Source: an uncultured Porphyromonadaceae bacterium
Lineage (GTDB): Bacteria; Bacteroidota; Bacteroidia; Bacteroidales; Muribaculaceae
Direction of reading: 5' to 3'
Assembly (NCBI GenBank): GCA_947178685.1
Contig: CAMWZE010000121.1
Span: forward strand, 1 to 5,732
Length of the DNA: 5,732 bases
Positions within the stretch are counted from its first letter, which is position 1, and the number at the start of each line of letters is the position of its first letter. This document shows, in pieces, positions 1-5,732 of the stretch. Under the pieces are notes generated by a model that saw only the letters and a list, made by a program, of their open reading frames with translations, ran no database searches and was not told the origin of the DNA. The translations under genes and the position numbers were made by a program.

Positions 1-13
1 GTGTAATGTCCAT
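1..13 (-). CDS. nuoL: Start of NADH-quinone oxidoreductase subunit L (5' fragment)
   Basis: An ATG at 13-11 on the minus strand opens a reading frame (Met-Asp-Ile-Thr, then a partial codon) that leaves the window at its left edge. It begins only 3 bp after the nuoK stop, the same tight spacing as the other genes in this block. In complex I operons the gene after nuoK is normally nuoL, the large antiporter-like proton-pumping membrane subunit. The identity rests on position alone, since four residues cannot identify a protein. Confidence 0.55.
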
Positions 14-16
14 ATC

Positions 17-328
17 TTAGTATTTCAATTTATTGATTTCAGTAATATCGGTATTTCCGATTGAGCGATATATGTTGATGATGATGGCTATGGCTATGGC
101 AGTCTCCGCTGCAGCGATAGCGATAGCGAAGAGTGTGAAGACCATACCATCCATCGAGCCGGGATAAAGATAGCGGTTGAACACCACGAAATTCAGGTCG
201 GCCGAATTAAGCATCAGCTCAAGGGAAATGAGGATAGCGATAAGATTCTTACGGGTAATAAATCCGTAAATGCCGCAGACCAACATGATGACACTGGGCA
301 CAAGATACCATAACATACTTAGATCCAT
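17..328 (-). CDS. nuoK: NADH-quinone oxidoreductase subunit K
   Basis: This is a small membrane subunit of complex I that helps form the proton path between the quinone site and the antiporter-like subunits. The protein has 103 residues, the usual family length, with three hydrophobic helices at about 5-24, 29-50 and 62-86. The two membrane glutamates that matter in the family are present: Glu37 in the second helix (SLELMLNS) and Glu75 in the third (AAAETAIA), corresponding to E. coli Glu36 and Glu72. The third helix is a near-repetitive run of Ile and Ala, which appears in the DNA as short 6-bp repeats around 81-130; this is codon-level low complexity and not a separate element. The ATG is 6 bp after the nuoJ stop, with a GAGG just upstream that is too close to the ATG for a standard Shine-Dalgarno. 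The assignment is secure. Confidence 0.96.
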   Translation of the reverse strand: MDLSMLWYLVPSVIMLVCGIYGFITRKNLIAILISLELMLNSADLNFVVFNRYLYPGSMDGMVFTLFAIAIAAAETAIAIAIIINIYRSIGNTDITEINKLKY

Positions 329-334
329 AACCTC

Positions 335-862
335 TTATTCTTTGCGGGCAATCGTAACGCCACCGATTATACAAGCGAGAAGCAACACACTGACAGCCTC
401 GAAAGGCAAAAGATACTGGAACCGGTCGCTACCGGTGAAAGCTTCGCCGATCTCTCTCATGGTGATCTCATGTCCGGATGCAATGCATTCGGATAGCGCC
501 ATGCCATGGAGCAGCGGCATGTAGAACAGAGCGAAGAGCAACAGGATGCCTCCGGCCACAGCTACGGCACCGCCGATCTTCCTTCTATGTGAATCGATAA
601 TTCCAGTAGCATCGTTGGGTTTGTGGGTAAGTAGAATGGCGAAAACGAAAAGCACCATAATACCACCCGCATAGACCGCGATCTGCACGGCACCCAAGAA
701 CTGATAGCCCAACTGGAAATAGATCACTGCCGTACTGAGAAGTACAAAAAGAAGGTAGGTCGCGGCACGCAAAATCTTGCGAGAAGTCACCGTCAACACT
801 GAGAAAACAGTGATGGCGATGGCAACCACGAAATACACGATAATATTTCCTACAGAATCCAT
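335..862 (-). CDS. nuoJ: NADH-quinone oxidoreductase subunit J
   Basis: This is a membrane subunit of complex I. Its third helix contains the pi-bulge segment thought to help couple quinone reduction to proton movement. The protein has 175 residues, within the family range, and five predicted membrane helices at about 5-24, 32-50, 56-79, 96-116 and 152-172. The family core motif VQIAVYAGGIMVLFVF is at 59-74. The last helix opens with LLPFEAVSVLLLA (151-163), the typical C-terminal NuoJ motif with conserved Glu155. The region between helices 4 and 5 (about 117-150) is a polar loop. The ATG is 6 bp after the nuoI stop and the stop is 6 bp before nuoK, so the three genes are almost certainly co-transcribed. 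The assignment is secure. Confidence 0.95.
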   Translation of the reverse strand: MDSVGNIIVYFVVAIAITVFSVLTVTSRKILRAATYLLFVLLSTAVIYFQLGYQFLGAVQIAVYAGGIMVLFVFAILLTHKPNDATGIIDSHRRKIGGAVAVAGGILLLFALFYMPLLHGMALSECIASGHEITMREIGEAFTGSDRFQYLLPFEAVSVLLLACIIGGVTIARKE

Positions 863-868
863 TATAAT

Positions 869-1570
869 TTAGTTTTCTTTGGTTTCGTCTTTAGTAGCTT
901 TGGTATCCGGAGCCACAGGCTTAGCCTCAGCAGCGGGCTTAGGTGCAGCCTGAGCTGCAGGAGCGTCAGATGTAGTGGCATTAGCTGCGGCAGCCTTGGC
1001 AGCAGCCTCTTTCTCAGCCTTAATTTTTGCAGCCTTGGCGAGAGCCTCAGCTTTAATCTTCGCAAGCTTCTCAGGATCCATTGCCGGCTTCGGTGCCGGT
1101 GCGGGGGCATCATCTTTCGGTTCAGGCCTATAGTTGAGCTGCTTGATAAGAGCGCCACGCGTAAAGGTAGCCTGTTCGAAATCGTTAGTGAACTCAAGTG
1201 CGTCCTGGGGACAAGTGGTGACACAGAGCATACAGAAAGTACAGCTGCCCAAGTCATACATATACTTGTCGAGCTTTCTTTTCTTCTTTCCATCGGGCAG
1301 TTCTACCATCTTTGTGGTGAGCTCGATCGTGCCGTTGGGGCAGTTCATCTGGCATATTCCGCAAGCGATACACTTATGGTGACCCTGTGCGTCATACTTA
1401 AGAGTAAGCTCTGCTCTGAAGCGGTCGGCGATATTCAACGTAGCCCGATTCTCCGGATACTGCTCGGTTACCTTAGGAGTGACAAACTCCTTGCCTGTCA
1501 CAGCCATACCGGTGACAAGGCTCTTAAGACCCTTGCCTACTTCCGAAAAATATTCCTTAATATTACTCAT
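869..1570 (-). CDS. nuoI: NADH-quinone oxidoreductase subunit I (2x 4Fe-4S ferredoxin) with a long Ala/Lys/Pro-rich tail
   Basis: This is the peripheral-arm subunit of complex I that holds clusters N6a and N6b and passes electrons toward the quinone site. Two full 4Fe-4S motifs are visible: CIACGICQMNCP with Cys67/70/73/77 and CTFCMLCVTTCP with Cys110/113/116/120. The first 35 residues form the usual membrane-facing N-terminal segment. The ferredoxin core ends near residue 148. About 85 further residues (149-233) are almost only Ala, Lys, Pro, Glu, Asp and Thr. They include two 11-residue helical units starting at 170 and 181 (AKIKAE in each), followed by a proline-rich stretch and an acidic/Lys end. 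NuoI proteins are commonly about 150-180 residues, so this tail is extra. The ATG at 1570 has an AT-rich leader (typical of Bacteroidota) and gives the expected N-terminus. The gene directly upstream is atpG and not the usual nuoH. The ferredoxin assignment is secure; the role of the tail is unknown. Confidence 0.95.
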   Translation of the reverse strand: MSNIKEYFSEVGKGLKSLVTGMAVTGKEFVTPKVTEQYPENRATLNIADRFRAELTLKYDAQGHHKCIACGICQMNCPNGTIELTTKMVELPDGKKKRKLDKYMYDLGSCTFCMLCVTTCPQDALEFTNDFEQATFTRGALIKQLNYRPEPKDDAPAPAPKPAMDPEKLAKIKAEALAKAAKIKAEKEAAAKAAAANATTSDAPAAQAAPKPAAEAKPVAPDTKATKDETKEN

Positions 1571-1598
1571 TATTTGTAAGATTTATTCACGTGTCGGT

Positions 1599-1710
1599 TG
1601 TTTCAGGTAGACAAAACTGTTTCACATATTCCTGAAGTGTTTCGCTTCAGATTGAAAGAGTGATTGTCTCAGACCTTAATTTTTGTTTCACCCGGTTAGA
1701 AAGTGTCTCA
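1599..1710 (-). repeat. Six-copy YGARACA heptamer array in the atpG-nuoI spacer (two triplets, 66-bp period)
   Basis: Read on the minus strand, the heptamer YGARACA occurs six times, all in the same orientation: 1710-1704 TGAGACA, 1690-1684 TGAAACA, 1671-1665 TGAGACA, 1644-1638 CGAAACA, 1624-1618 TGAAACA and 1605-1599 TGAAACA. Start-to-start spacings are 20, 19, 27, 20 and 19 bp, so the array is two identical triplets offset by 66 bp. By eye about half of the positions match between the two 51-bp halves, and the matches cluster in and next to the heptamers. About 0.06 copies would be expected by chance on one strand of this 229-bp spacer. The array lies between the atpG stop and the nuoI start and ends 28 bp before the nuoI ATG. 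It may be an operator, an RNA-protein binding array or the remains of a tandem duplication; no known family is recognised. The rest of the spacer (1571-1799) has no credible ORF, tRNA or Rho-independent terminator. Confidence 0.7.
1632..1650 (-). other. Small hairpin presenting one heptamer as its loop
   Basis: On the minus strand CTGAAG (1650-1645) pairs with CTTCAG (1637-1632) in a perfect 6-bp stem. The 7-nt loop between them is exactly the fourth heptamer of the array, CGAAACA. No U-run follows, so it is not an intrinsic terminator. None of the other five heptamers is framed this way, so the match may be chance. Confidence 0.45.
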
Positions 1711-1762
1711 AGATCGAATCATCTGTTTAATCCGGAGAGCTTGAGATTGTTTATGAACCGGG
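1691..1762 (-). other. Nested inverted repeats downstream of atpG
   Basis: On the minus strand an outer pair CCCGGTT (1762-1756) and AACCGGG (1697-1691) encloses an inner pair TCTCAAG (1746-1740) and CTTGAGA (1712-1706). Both pairs are perfect over 7 bp. They are nested symmetrically enough to fold as one interrupted stem, with an apical loop of 27 nt. The inner arm overlaps the first heptamer (1710-1704), and the outer arm abuts the second (1690-1684), so folding could hide or expose them. There is no U-tract behind it, so it is not a standard terminator. It may instead be an mRNA 3'-end or leader structure, or a DNA site. Confidence 0.5.
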
Positions 1763-1799
1763 AGTGAGTTATACTGATCAAAAGTCAGACGCAGCAGAA

Positions 1800-2687
1800 T
1801 TATCTGCCGATTTGTCCACCAAGAATATCAAGAAGTTCAGTCGTGATACCCTGCTGGCGGAGTTTATTGTATTCGAGCTGCAGACTCTCGAGAAGCTTCT
1901 TGGCATTATCGTTGGCGGCTTGCATAGCCATCACACGCGCAGCCTGTTCCGAGGCTCTGTTCTCTATAGTGATTTCCTGCATTGTGGAGAGCACGAACAT
2001 TGGTAGCACCTCGTTGAAGATACTGTTAGGATCGGGCTCAAAAATATACATTTTGTTGTCCTCACTACCCTTTCCTTCAGCCTCAATTGACTCTCGGCTT
2101 ACAGGATAGAGCTGATCGACAGTTGGGACCTGCTTACCCATAGAGATGAATTTCATATAAATCACCTCCACACGGTCATAGATTCCTGATTCGAAATCAT
2201 TTCGCAGGCTATGAGTGAAGTCGTTCACCGTCTTGGCATCCATTTTAGAATCGACACCCGGTATCACCATAGCTCTCAGATTTCTCTCGCGGAGCTTCAG
2301 GCAAGCCTTTGCGACCTTTTTGCCGACGGGAATCAGTGTTATCTCCACATCCTCACCGAAATTTTCTCTGATATGAGCTTTTTCAATAAGGAAACGCTTG
2401 AAGATATTCATATTGTAGGCACCGCAGAGACCATCGTCGGTGCCATAGATCACTACTCCCACTCGTTTCACCTCTCGCTCGTTGATAAGCGGTGAGTTGA
2501 AATCAATGTCGGTATCCAATAAGTGACCCATGATCGACTTCACCTGGTCCTTGAAGGGCAGAAGCTTCTTAAGTTCCTGCTCATTCTTATGCACCTTGGC
2601 TGATGAGATCATCTTCATGGCACCGGTGATCTTCTCACTTGATGCCACCGATCCAATACGTGTCTTTAGGGCTTTAAGAGTAGCCAT
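1800..2687 (-). CDS. atpG: F1Fo ATP synthase subunit gamma
   Basis: This is the central rotor shaft of F1, which turns inside the alpha3-beta3 ring and links it to the c-ring. The protein has 295 residues, normal for the family. The N-terminal helix motif is clear (KTRIGSV, then KITGAMKMISSAK at 19-31), as is the Rossmann-like core motif GTDDGLCGAYN at 82-92. The C-terminal coiled-coil half carries SEQAARVMAMQAANDNAKKL (246-265) and ITTELLDILGG (281-291), close to the gamma signature but with Gln where Ala or Ser is usual after the last Gly. The ATG at 2687 gives the canonical short N-terminus (Met-Ala-Thr-Leu-Lys), so the start is well supported. It lies 160 bp after the atpA stop, an unusually wide gap for this operon, and 229 bp before nuoI. 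The assignment is secure. Confidence 0.97.
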   Translation of the reverse strand: MATLKALKTRIGSVASSEKITGAMKMISSAKVHKNEQELKKLLPFKDQVKSIMGHLLDTDIDFNSPLINEREVKRVGVVIYGTDDGLCGAYNMNIFKRFLIEKAHIRENFGEDVEITLIPVGKKVAKACLKLRERNLRAMVIPGVDSKMDAKTVNDFTHSLRNDFESGIYDRVEVIYMKFISMGKQVPTVDQLYPVSRESIEAEGKGSEDNKMYIFEPDPNSIFNEVLPMFVLSTMQEITIENRASEQAARVMAMQAANDNAKKLLESLQLEYNKLRQQGITTELLDILGGQIGR

Positions 2688-2809
2688 CTGTAGTTCGGTT
2701 TCTTATTAGGTTAATTAGAGCCTTTGTCTGTAGCGATAAACCTGACGTGAATTACGAATCCGGTTGTATGGGTAAATTGCAGGCTCATTATGAATAACAT
2801 GGATAAGCA

Positions 2810-2837
2810 GTGGTGTCGTCTTGTAAGGCGACACCAC
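2810..2837 (-). other. Hairpin just after the atpA stop codon
   Basis: A perfect 9-bp GC-rich stem is formed by GTGGTGTCG and its complement CGACACCAC at 2810-2818 and 2829-2837, with a 10-nt loop. It begins 10 bp after the atpA stop. On the transcribed (minus) strand it is followed by ACTGCTTATC, not a U-run, so it does not look like a full Rho-independent terminator. Possible roles are an mRNA processing or stability element, or a partial attenuator that sets alpha-to-gamma expression. The remaining 120 bp up to atpG is AT-rich, shows no ORF and has no clear Bacteroidota-type promoter (TTTG / TAnnTTTG). Confidence 0.6.
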
Positions 2838-2847
2838 CGCCGATCAC

Positions 2848-4431
2848 TTAATCTTTAGTTTTATATCTTGCAGAGATTTCTGCAGCACACTCTTTGAGTT
2901 TATTCTCAATATCCTGATTCAGGACACCGGCTTTAAGCTGATCAAGCACCTCTTTCTGATACTTAGCTTTCAGAAGTTGCAGGAAGAGACCTGCGAACTC
3001 ATGCACCTTGTCGAGGGGTACTTGTTCGAGCAAGCCATTCACACCGCAGTAAATAACAGCTACCTCATTCTCTACCGGCCAGGGCTGATATTGTGGCTGG
3101 ATAAGGAGCTGCTGATTTTTGCGGCCACGGTCGATGACACTTGCAGTCACCGGGTCGATATCTCCACCAAACTTGGTGAAGGCCTCGAGCTCGCGGAACT
3201 GAGCCTGTGCAATCTTAAGCGTACCGGCCACCTTCTTCATCGCCTTGATCTGTGCGTTACCACCCACTCGGGATACGGAGATACCCACGTTGATGGCAGG
3301 ACGGATACCCTGGTTGAAGAGACTTGTCTCAAGGAAGATCTGTCCGTCGGTGATAGAGATCACGTTGGTCGGGATATAAGCCGAAACGTCGCCTGCCTGT
3401 GTTTCGATGATCGGGAGAGCGGTGAGCGACCCACCACCCTTCACGATAGGCTTAAGCACCTCGGGAAGGTCGTTCATTGAAGATGCCACCTCCTGATTGT
3501 CGATAATCTTGGCAGCTCTCTCCAAAAGACGTGAATGGAGATAGAAGATATCACCGGGATAAGCTTCACGACCGGAGGGACGCTTAAGGATAAGAGAGAT
3601 TTCACGATAAGCTACTGCCTGTTTTGAAAGGTCGTCGTAAACTATAAGAGCATCACGGCCGGTGTCGCGGAAATACTCACCGATAGCCACACCTGCGAAA
3701 GGAGCGTAGTAGCGCATGGTAGCGGAATCGGAAGCGGTAGCAGCCACAACAACGGTGTAATCCATCGCGCCATACTTCTTCAATGTATTCACGATAGAAG
3801 CGACTGAAGACGCCTTCTGGCCGATAGCCACATAAATACAGTATACAGGTTTTCCGTCGAGGAAATTCTGGCGCTGATTAATGATGGTATCAATAGCGAT
3901 AGCTGTCTTACCGATCTGACGGTCGCCGATGATAAGCTCACGCTGACCGCGACCGATAGGAATCATGGCGTCTACAGCCTTGAGACCGGTCTGAAGCGGT
4001 TGGTTTACGGGCTGACGGAAGATAACTCCAGGTGCTTTTCTCTCAAGAGGAAGACGCATACGCTCACCTTCGATCGGACCGTTGCCATCGATGGGCTCAC
4101 CGAGGATATTGATCACACGGCCCAACAGCCCCTCTCCTACCGGAATAGAAGCAATCTCACCCGTGCGACGCACCGACATGTTTTCAGTTACTTCATTGAC
4201 ATTATTGAGCAGGACAACACCCACATTGCTCTCCTCAAGGTTGAGGGCGACGCCCTTGACGCCGTTCTCAAACTCCACGAGCTCATTGCTTCGCACATTC
4301 TCAAGGCCATAGACGTGGGCAACACCGTCGCCGACTTCGAGGACAGTGCCGACCTCGTCAAACTTCACCTGAGAATTGACATTGTCGAGCTCTTGTTTAA
4401 GTATATCAGATATTTCGCTTGGGTTAAGCAT
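2848..4431 (-). CDS. atpA: F1Fo ATP synthase subunit alpha
   Basis: This is the non-catalytic nucleotide-binding subunit of the F1 head. It completes the catalytic sites on beta with an arginine finger. The protein has 527 residues, slightly longer than the E. coli subunit (513) and usual for this group. The N-terminal beta-barrel domain spans about 25-95 ([17 protein letters not shown] at 27-43). The P-loop GDRQIGKT is at 169-176 (Ile where Thr is common). The Walker B-like stretch [10 protein letters not shown] is at 261-270. The family signature [10 protein letters not shown] is at 378-387, directly followed by the arginine finger Arg388. The C-terminal helical domain runs from about 395. 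The N-terminus [15 protein letters not shown] matches the expected membrane-distal helix that contacts delta, supporting the ATG at 4431. The start is 7 bp after the atpH stop. The assignment is secure. Confidence 0.98.
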   Translation of the reverse strand: MLNPSEISDILKQELDNVNSQVKFDEVGTVLEVGDGVAHVYGLENVRSNELVEFENGVKGVALNLEESNVGVVLLNNVNEVTENMSVRRTGEIASIPVGEGLLGRVINILGEPIDGNGPIEGERMRLPLERKAPGVIFRQPVNQPLQTGLKAVDAMIPIGRGQRELIIGDRQIGKTAIAIDTIINQRQNFLDGKPVYCIYVAIGQKASSVASIVNTLKKYGAMDYTVVVAATASDSATMRYYAPFAGVAIGEYFRDTGRDALIVYDDLSKQAVAYREISLILKRPSGREAYPGDIFYLHSRLLERAAKIIDNQEVASSMNDLPEVLKPIVKGGGSLTALPIIETQAGDVSAYIPTNVISITDGQIFLETSLFNQGIRPAINVGISVSRVGGNAQIKAMKKVAGTLKIAQAQFRELEAFTKFGGDIDPVTASVIDRGRKNQQLLIQPQYQPWPVENEVAVIYCGVNGLLEQVPLDKVHEFAGLFLQLLKAKYQKEVLDQLKAGVLNQDIENKLKECAAEISARYKTKD

Positions 4432-4438
4432 CTTTACT

Positions 4439-4984
4439 TTACTTGCTTCTTAAAAGTGTTTGACGTAGTTGTTCGAGTTCGTTGCTCACCGAGGCATCCA
4501 TTCTGACAGAATCGACGTCGATTACAAACCCTCCGATAAGATCGGGATTAACCGATTCCGAAAATTCGAGCGACATTCCCTTGAAAGAATCGCTTACAAG
4601 CTTACGCAGCTTCTCCATCTGGTCAGCCGGAAGATTGGCGGCAGTGGTGATATTCACTTTCGCGATATTGTTGGCTTTTCTGTAAATGTCGCGGTAAGCG
4701 ATCATCATTCGCCAGAAAAACTCCACTCTCTCATGCTCCATGACAAGCTTAATGAAACGCTTGTATGCATCACCGGCCTCGTTTCCGGCAGCAGCAATCA
4801 GCAACCTCTCCTTGTCAGAGGTCTTGACGTATGGATTAGCAATCGTCTTCTGCAGATCAGGATTCGCTTCAAAAGAACCGATCACCCTAAGTGCGAGATC
4901 ATAAAGCTCCGATGCGTTGCCATGTTCAAGAGCAAACTTATAGAGAGCCGTGGCATATCTGCGGGGTATGAGACCGTTGTCCAT
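4439..4984 (-). CDS. atpH: F1Fo ATP synthase subunit delta
   Basis: This is the stator subunit (the OSCP homologue) that fixes the top of the alpha3-beta3 head to the b-subunit stalk. The protein has 181 residues, the usual length. The N-terminal six-helix domain opens with the typical [12 protein letters not shown] (7-18), and [13 protein letters not shown] (50-62) is also characteristic. The C-terminal domain ends in the family signature [20 protein letters not shown] (146-165), followed by [10 protein letters not shown]. The gene sits in the standard place between atpF and atpA, with gaps of 4 bp and 7 bp, so translation is probably coupled. The family evolves quickly, but the two terminal motifs make the identification safe. 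Confidence 0.95.
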   Translation of the reverse strand: MDNGLIPRRYATALYKFALEHGNASELYDLALRVIGSFEANPDLQKTIANPYVKTSDKERLLIAAAGNEAGDAYKRFIKLVMEHERVEFFWRMMIAYRDIYRKANNIAKVNITTAANLPADQMEKLRKLVSDSFKGMSLEFSESVNPDLIGGFVIDVDSVRMDASVSNELEQLRQTLLRSK

Positions 4985-4988
4985 AAGA

Positions 4989-5483
4989 TCAGTTCTTCTC
5001 TATTTCGTCCAACATTTTATTTACGAGCTCAGCCTGAGCCTTGTCGTTGCTGAGTTGGTTGCGCACCATCTTCTCGGCAATCTCAAGGGAGAACTTGCTC
5101 ACCTCATTTCTGAACTGTAGTTCAGCTTCTTTGCGTGACTGTTCAATCGACACTTTGGCTGCATCCATTACCTTCTGAGCTTCACGGGCGGCCTCAGTCT
5201 TGGCCTCCTCGATCATCTGAGATTTCATTTTAGCAGCATCACGCAGCATTTCTGCCTGTTTGATCTGAGCTTCCTCTATATATTTCTGCGCGTCTGCTCT
5301 TGCAGAATCGAGCTGAGCCTTTGCTTCCTGAGCATACTCAACTCCCTTGTCGATTTTATCGGCGCGCTCGTCAATACTCTTGAGGATCACCGGCCACCCC
5401 CACTTCGCAAGTATTAGGAAGAGGACAAGGAAAGCCAGGAACATCCAGAATACCAGACCGAAATCGGGCGTGAATAATTCCAT
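4989..5483 (-). CDS. atpF: F1Fo ATP synthase subunit b
   Basis: This is the peripheral stalk subunit. It is anchored in the membrane beside subunit a and runs up the side of F1 to bind delta. The protein has 164 residues, normal for the family. One N-terminal membrane helix at about 7-27 (GLVFWMFLAFLVLFLILAKW at 9-28) is followed by the usual Trp-Pro turn (30-31) and the start of a long helix (SIDERADKI, 36-44). Residues 45-164 are almost uninterrupted Ala/Glu/Lys/Gln-rich coiled coil, with the delta-contacting end IAEKMVRNQL at 135-144. The ATG at 5483 lies 28 bp after the atpE stop, behind an AT-rich leader. The stop is 4 bp before atpH. No second b-type gene is seen, so a b2 homodimer is likely. 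Confidence 0.96.
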   Translation of the reverse strand: MELFTPDFGLVFWMFLAFLVLFLILAKWGWPVILKSIDERADKIDKGVEYAQEAKAQLDSARADAQKYIEEAQIKQAEMLRDAAKMKSQMIEEAKTEAAREAQKVMDAAKVSIEQSRKEAELQFRNEVSKFSLEIAEKMVRNQLSNDKAQAELVNKMLDEIEKN

Positions 5484-5511
5484 TCTTTATAAAATTTGAA
5501 GTTGTGTCGGA

Positions 5512-5732
<221 letters not shown>

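Noticed and set aside
862..1293. Minus-strand Arg/Leu-rich frame of 143 residues overlapping nuoI
   Set aside because: It is an out-of-frame reading of the low-complexity nuoI tail (Ala/Lys codons read as Leu/Arg). The nuoI frame has the cluster motifs.
1612..1619. Bacteroidota -7 promoter element (CAGTTTTG on the minus strand, against TAnnTTTG)
   Set aside because: One fixed position mismatches and no TTTG lies at the proper distance upstream, so the promoter for nuoI cannot be placed.
1571..1709. A small protein encoded by the spacer
   Set aside because: One minus-strand frame reads similar peptides from both halves of the 66-bp repeat (ETL...VKQ), but stops interrupt it and there is no suitable start. 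The longest piece from a GTG is 14 codons.
1599..1710. CRISPR array
   Set aside because: The repeated unit is only 7 bp, the spacers are 12-20 bp and no cas gene is present. This does not fit any CRISPR type.
1691..1762. Rho-independent terminator for the atp operon
   Set aside because: The stems are interrupted, the apical loop is long and no U-run follows on the minus strand.
2977..3480. Plus-strand open frame of 167 residues inside atpA
   Set aside because: It lies wholly antisense to the conserved alpha subunit and its composition reflects complementary codons. No family features are visible.
4469..5053. Plus-strand open frame of 194 residues across atpH and the end of atpF
   Set aside because: It lies antisense to two well-conserved genes, has no recognisable motif and crosses their junction, so it is a shadow frame.

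Overview
The window is a densely packed run of respiratory-chain genes, all on the minus strand, so transcription reads from the right edge to the left. From 5' to 3' it holds the end of atpE, then atpF, atpH, atpA and atpG (subunits c, b, delta, alpha and gamma of F-type ATP synthase). After a 229-bp non-coding spacer come nuoI, nuoJ, nuoK and the first four codons of what is probably nuoL (subunits of NADH-quinone oxidoreductase, complex I).

Organism: the protein sequences, the atpE-F-H-A-G order without atpD/atpC directly after atpG, the AT-rich leaders with little Shine-Dalgarno signal, and the moderate GC content all suggest a member of the Bacteroidota, probably Bacteroidales of gut type. 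The genus cannot be fixed from this window. This placement is inferred from family resemblance; no search was run.

Layout: positions 1-13 nuoL start; 17-328 nuoK; 335-862 nuoJ; 869-1570 nuoI, with an unusual Ala/Lys/Pro-rich C-terminal tail; 1571-1799 non-coding spacer; 1800-2687 atpG; 2688-2847 a 160-bp spacer with a strong hairpin; 2848-4431 atpA; 4439-4984 atpH; 4989-5483 atpF; 5512 to the right edge atpE, whose 5' end is cut off. Within the two gene blocks most gaps are only 3-7 bp, as expected for operons with coupled translation.

How the genes work together: complex I pumps ions as it passes electrons to quinone, and the F1Fo enzyme uses or builds the same gradient. NuoI carries electrons through two 4Fe-4S clusters. 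NuoJ, NuoK and NuoL are membrane subunits of the pumping arm. Subunit c forms the rotor ring, b and delta form the stator, and alpha and gamma belong to the catalytic head and rotor shaft. The c subunit lacks the known sodium-binding residues, so proton coupling is most likely.

The genes themselves are core metabolism and not a new system. The parts that deserve attention are the junction where nuoI follows atpG with no nuoH in front of it, and the spacer at that junction. The spacer carries six same-strand copies of the heptamer YGARACA in two equally spaced triplets (a 66-bp imperfect repeat), together with nested inverted repeats. It looks like a regulatory or RNA-level element, but its function is unknown.
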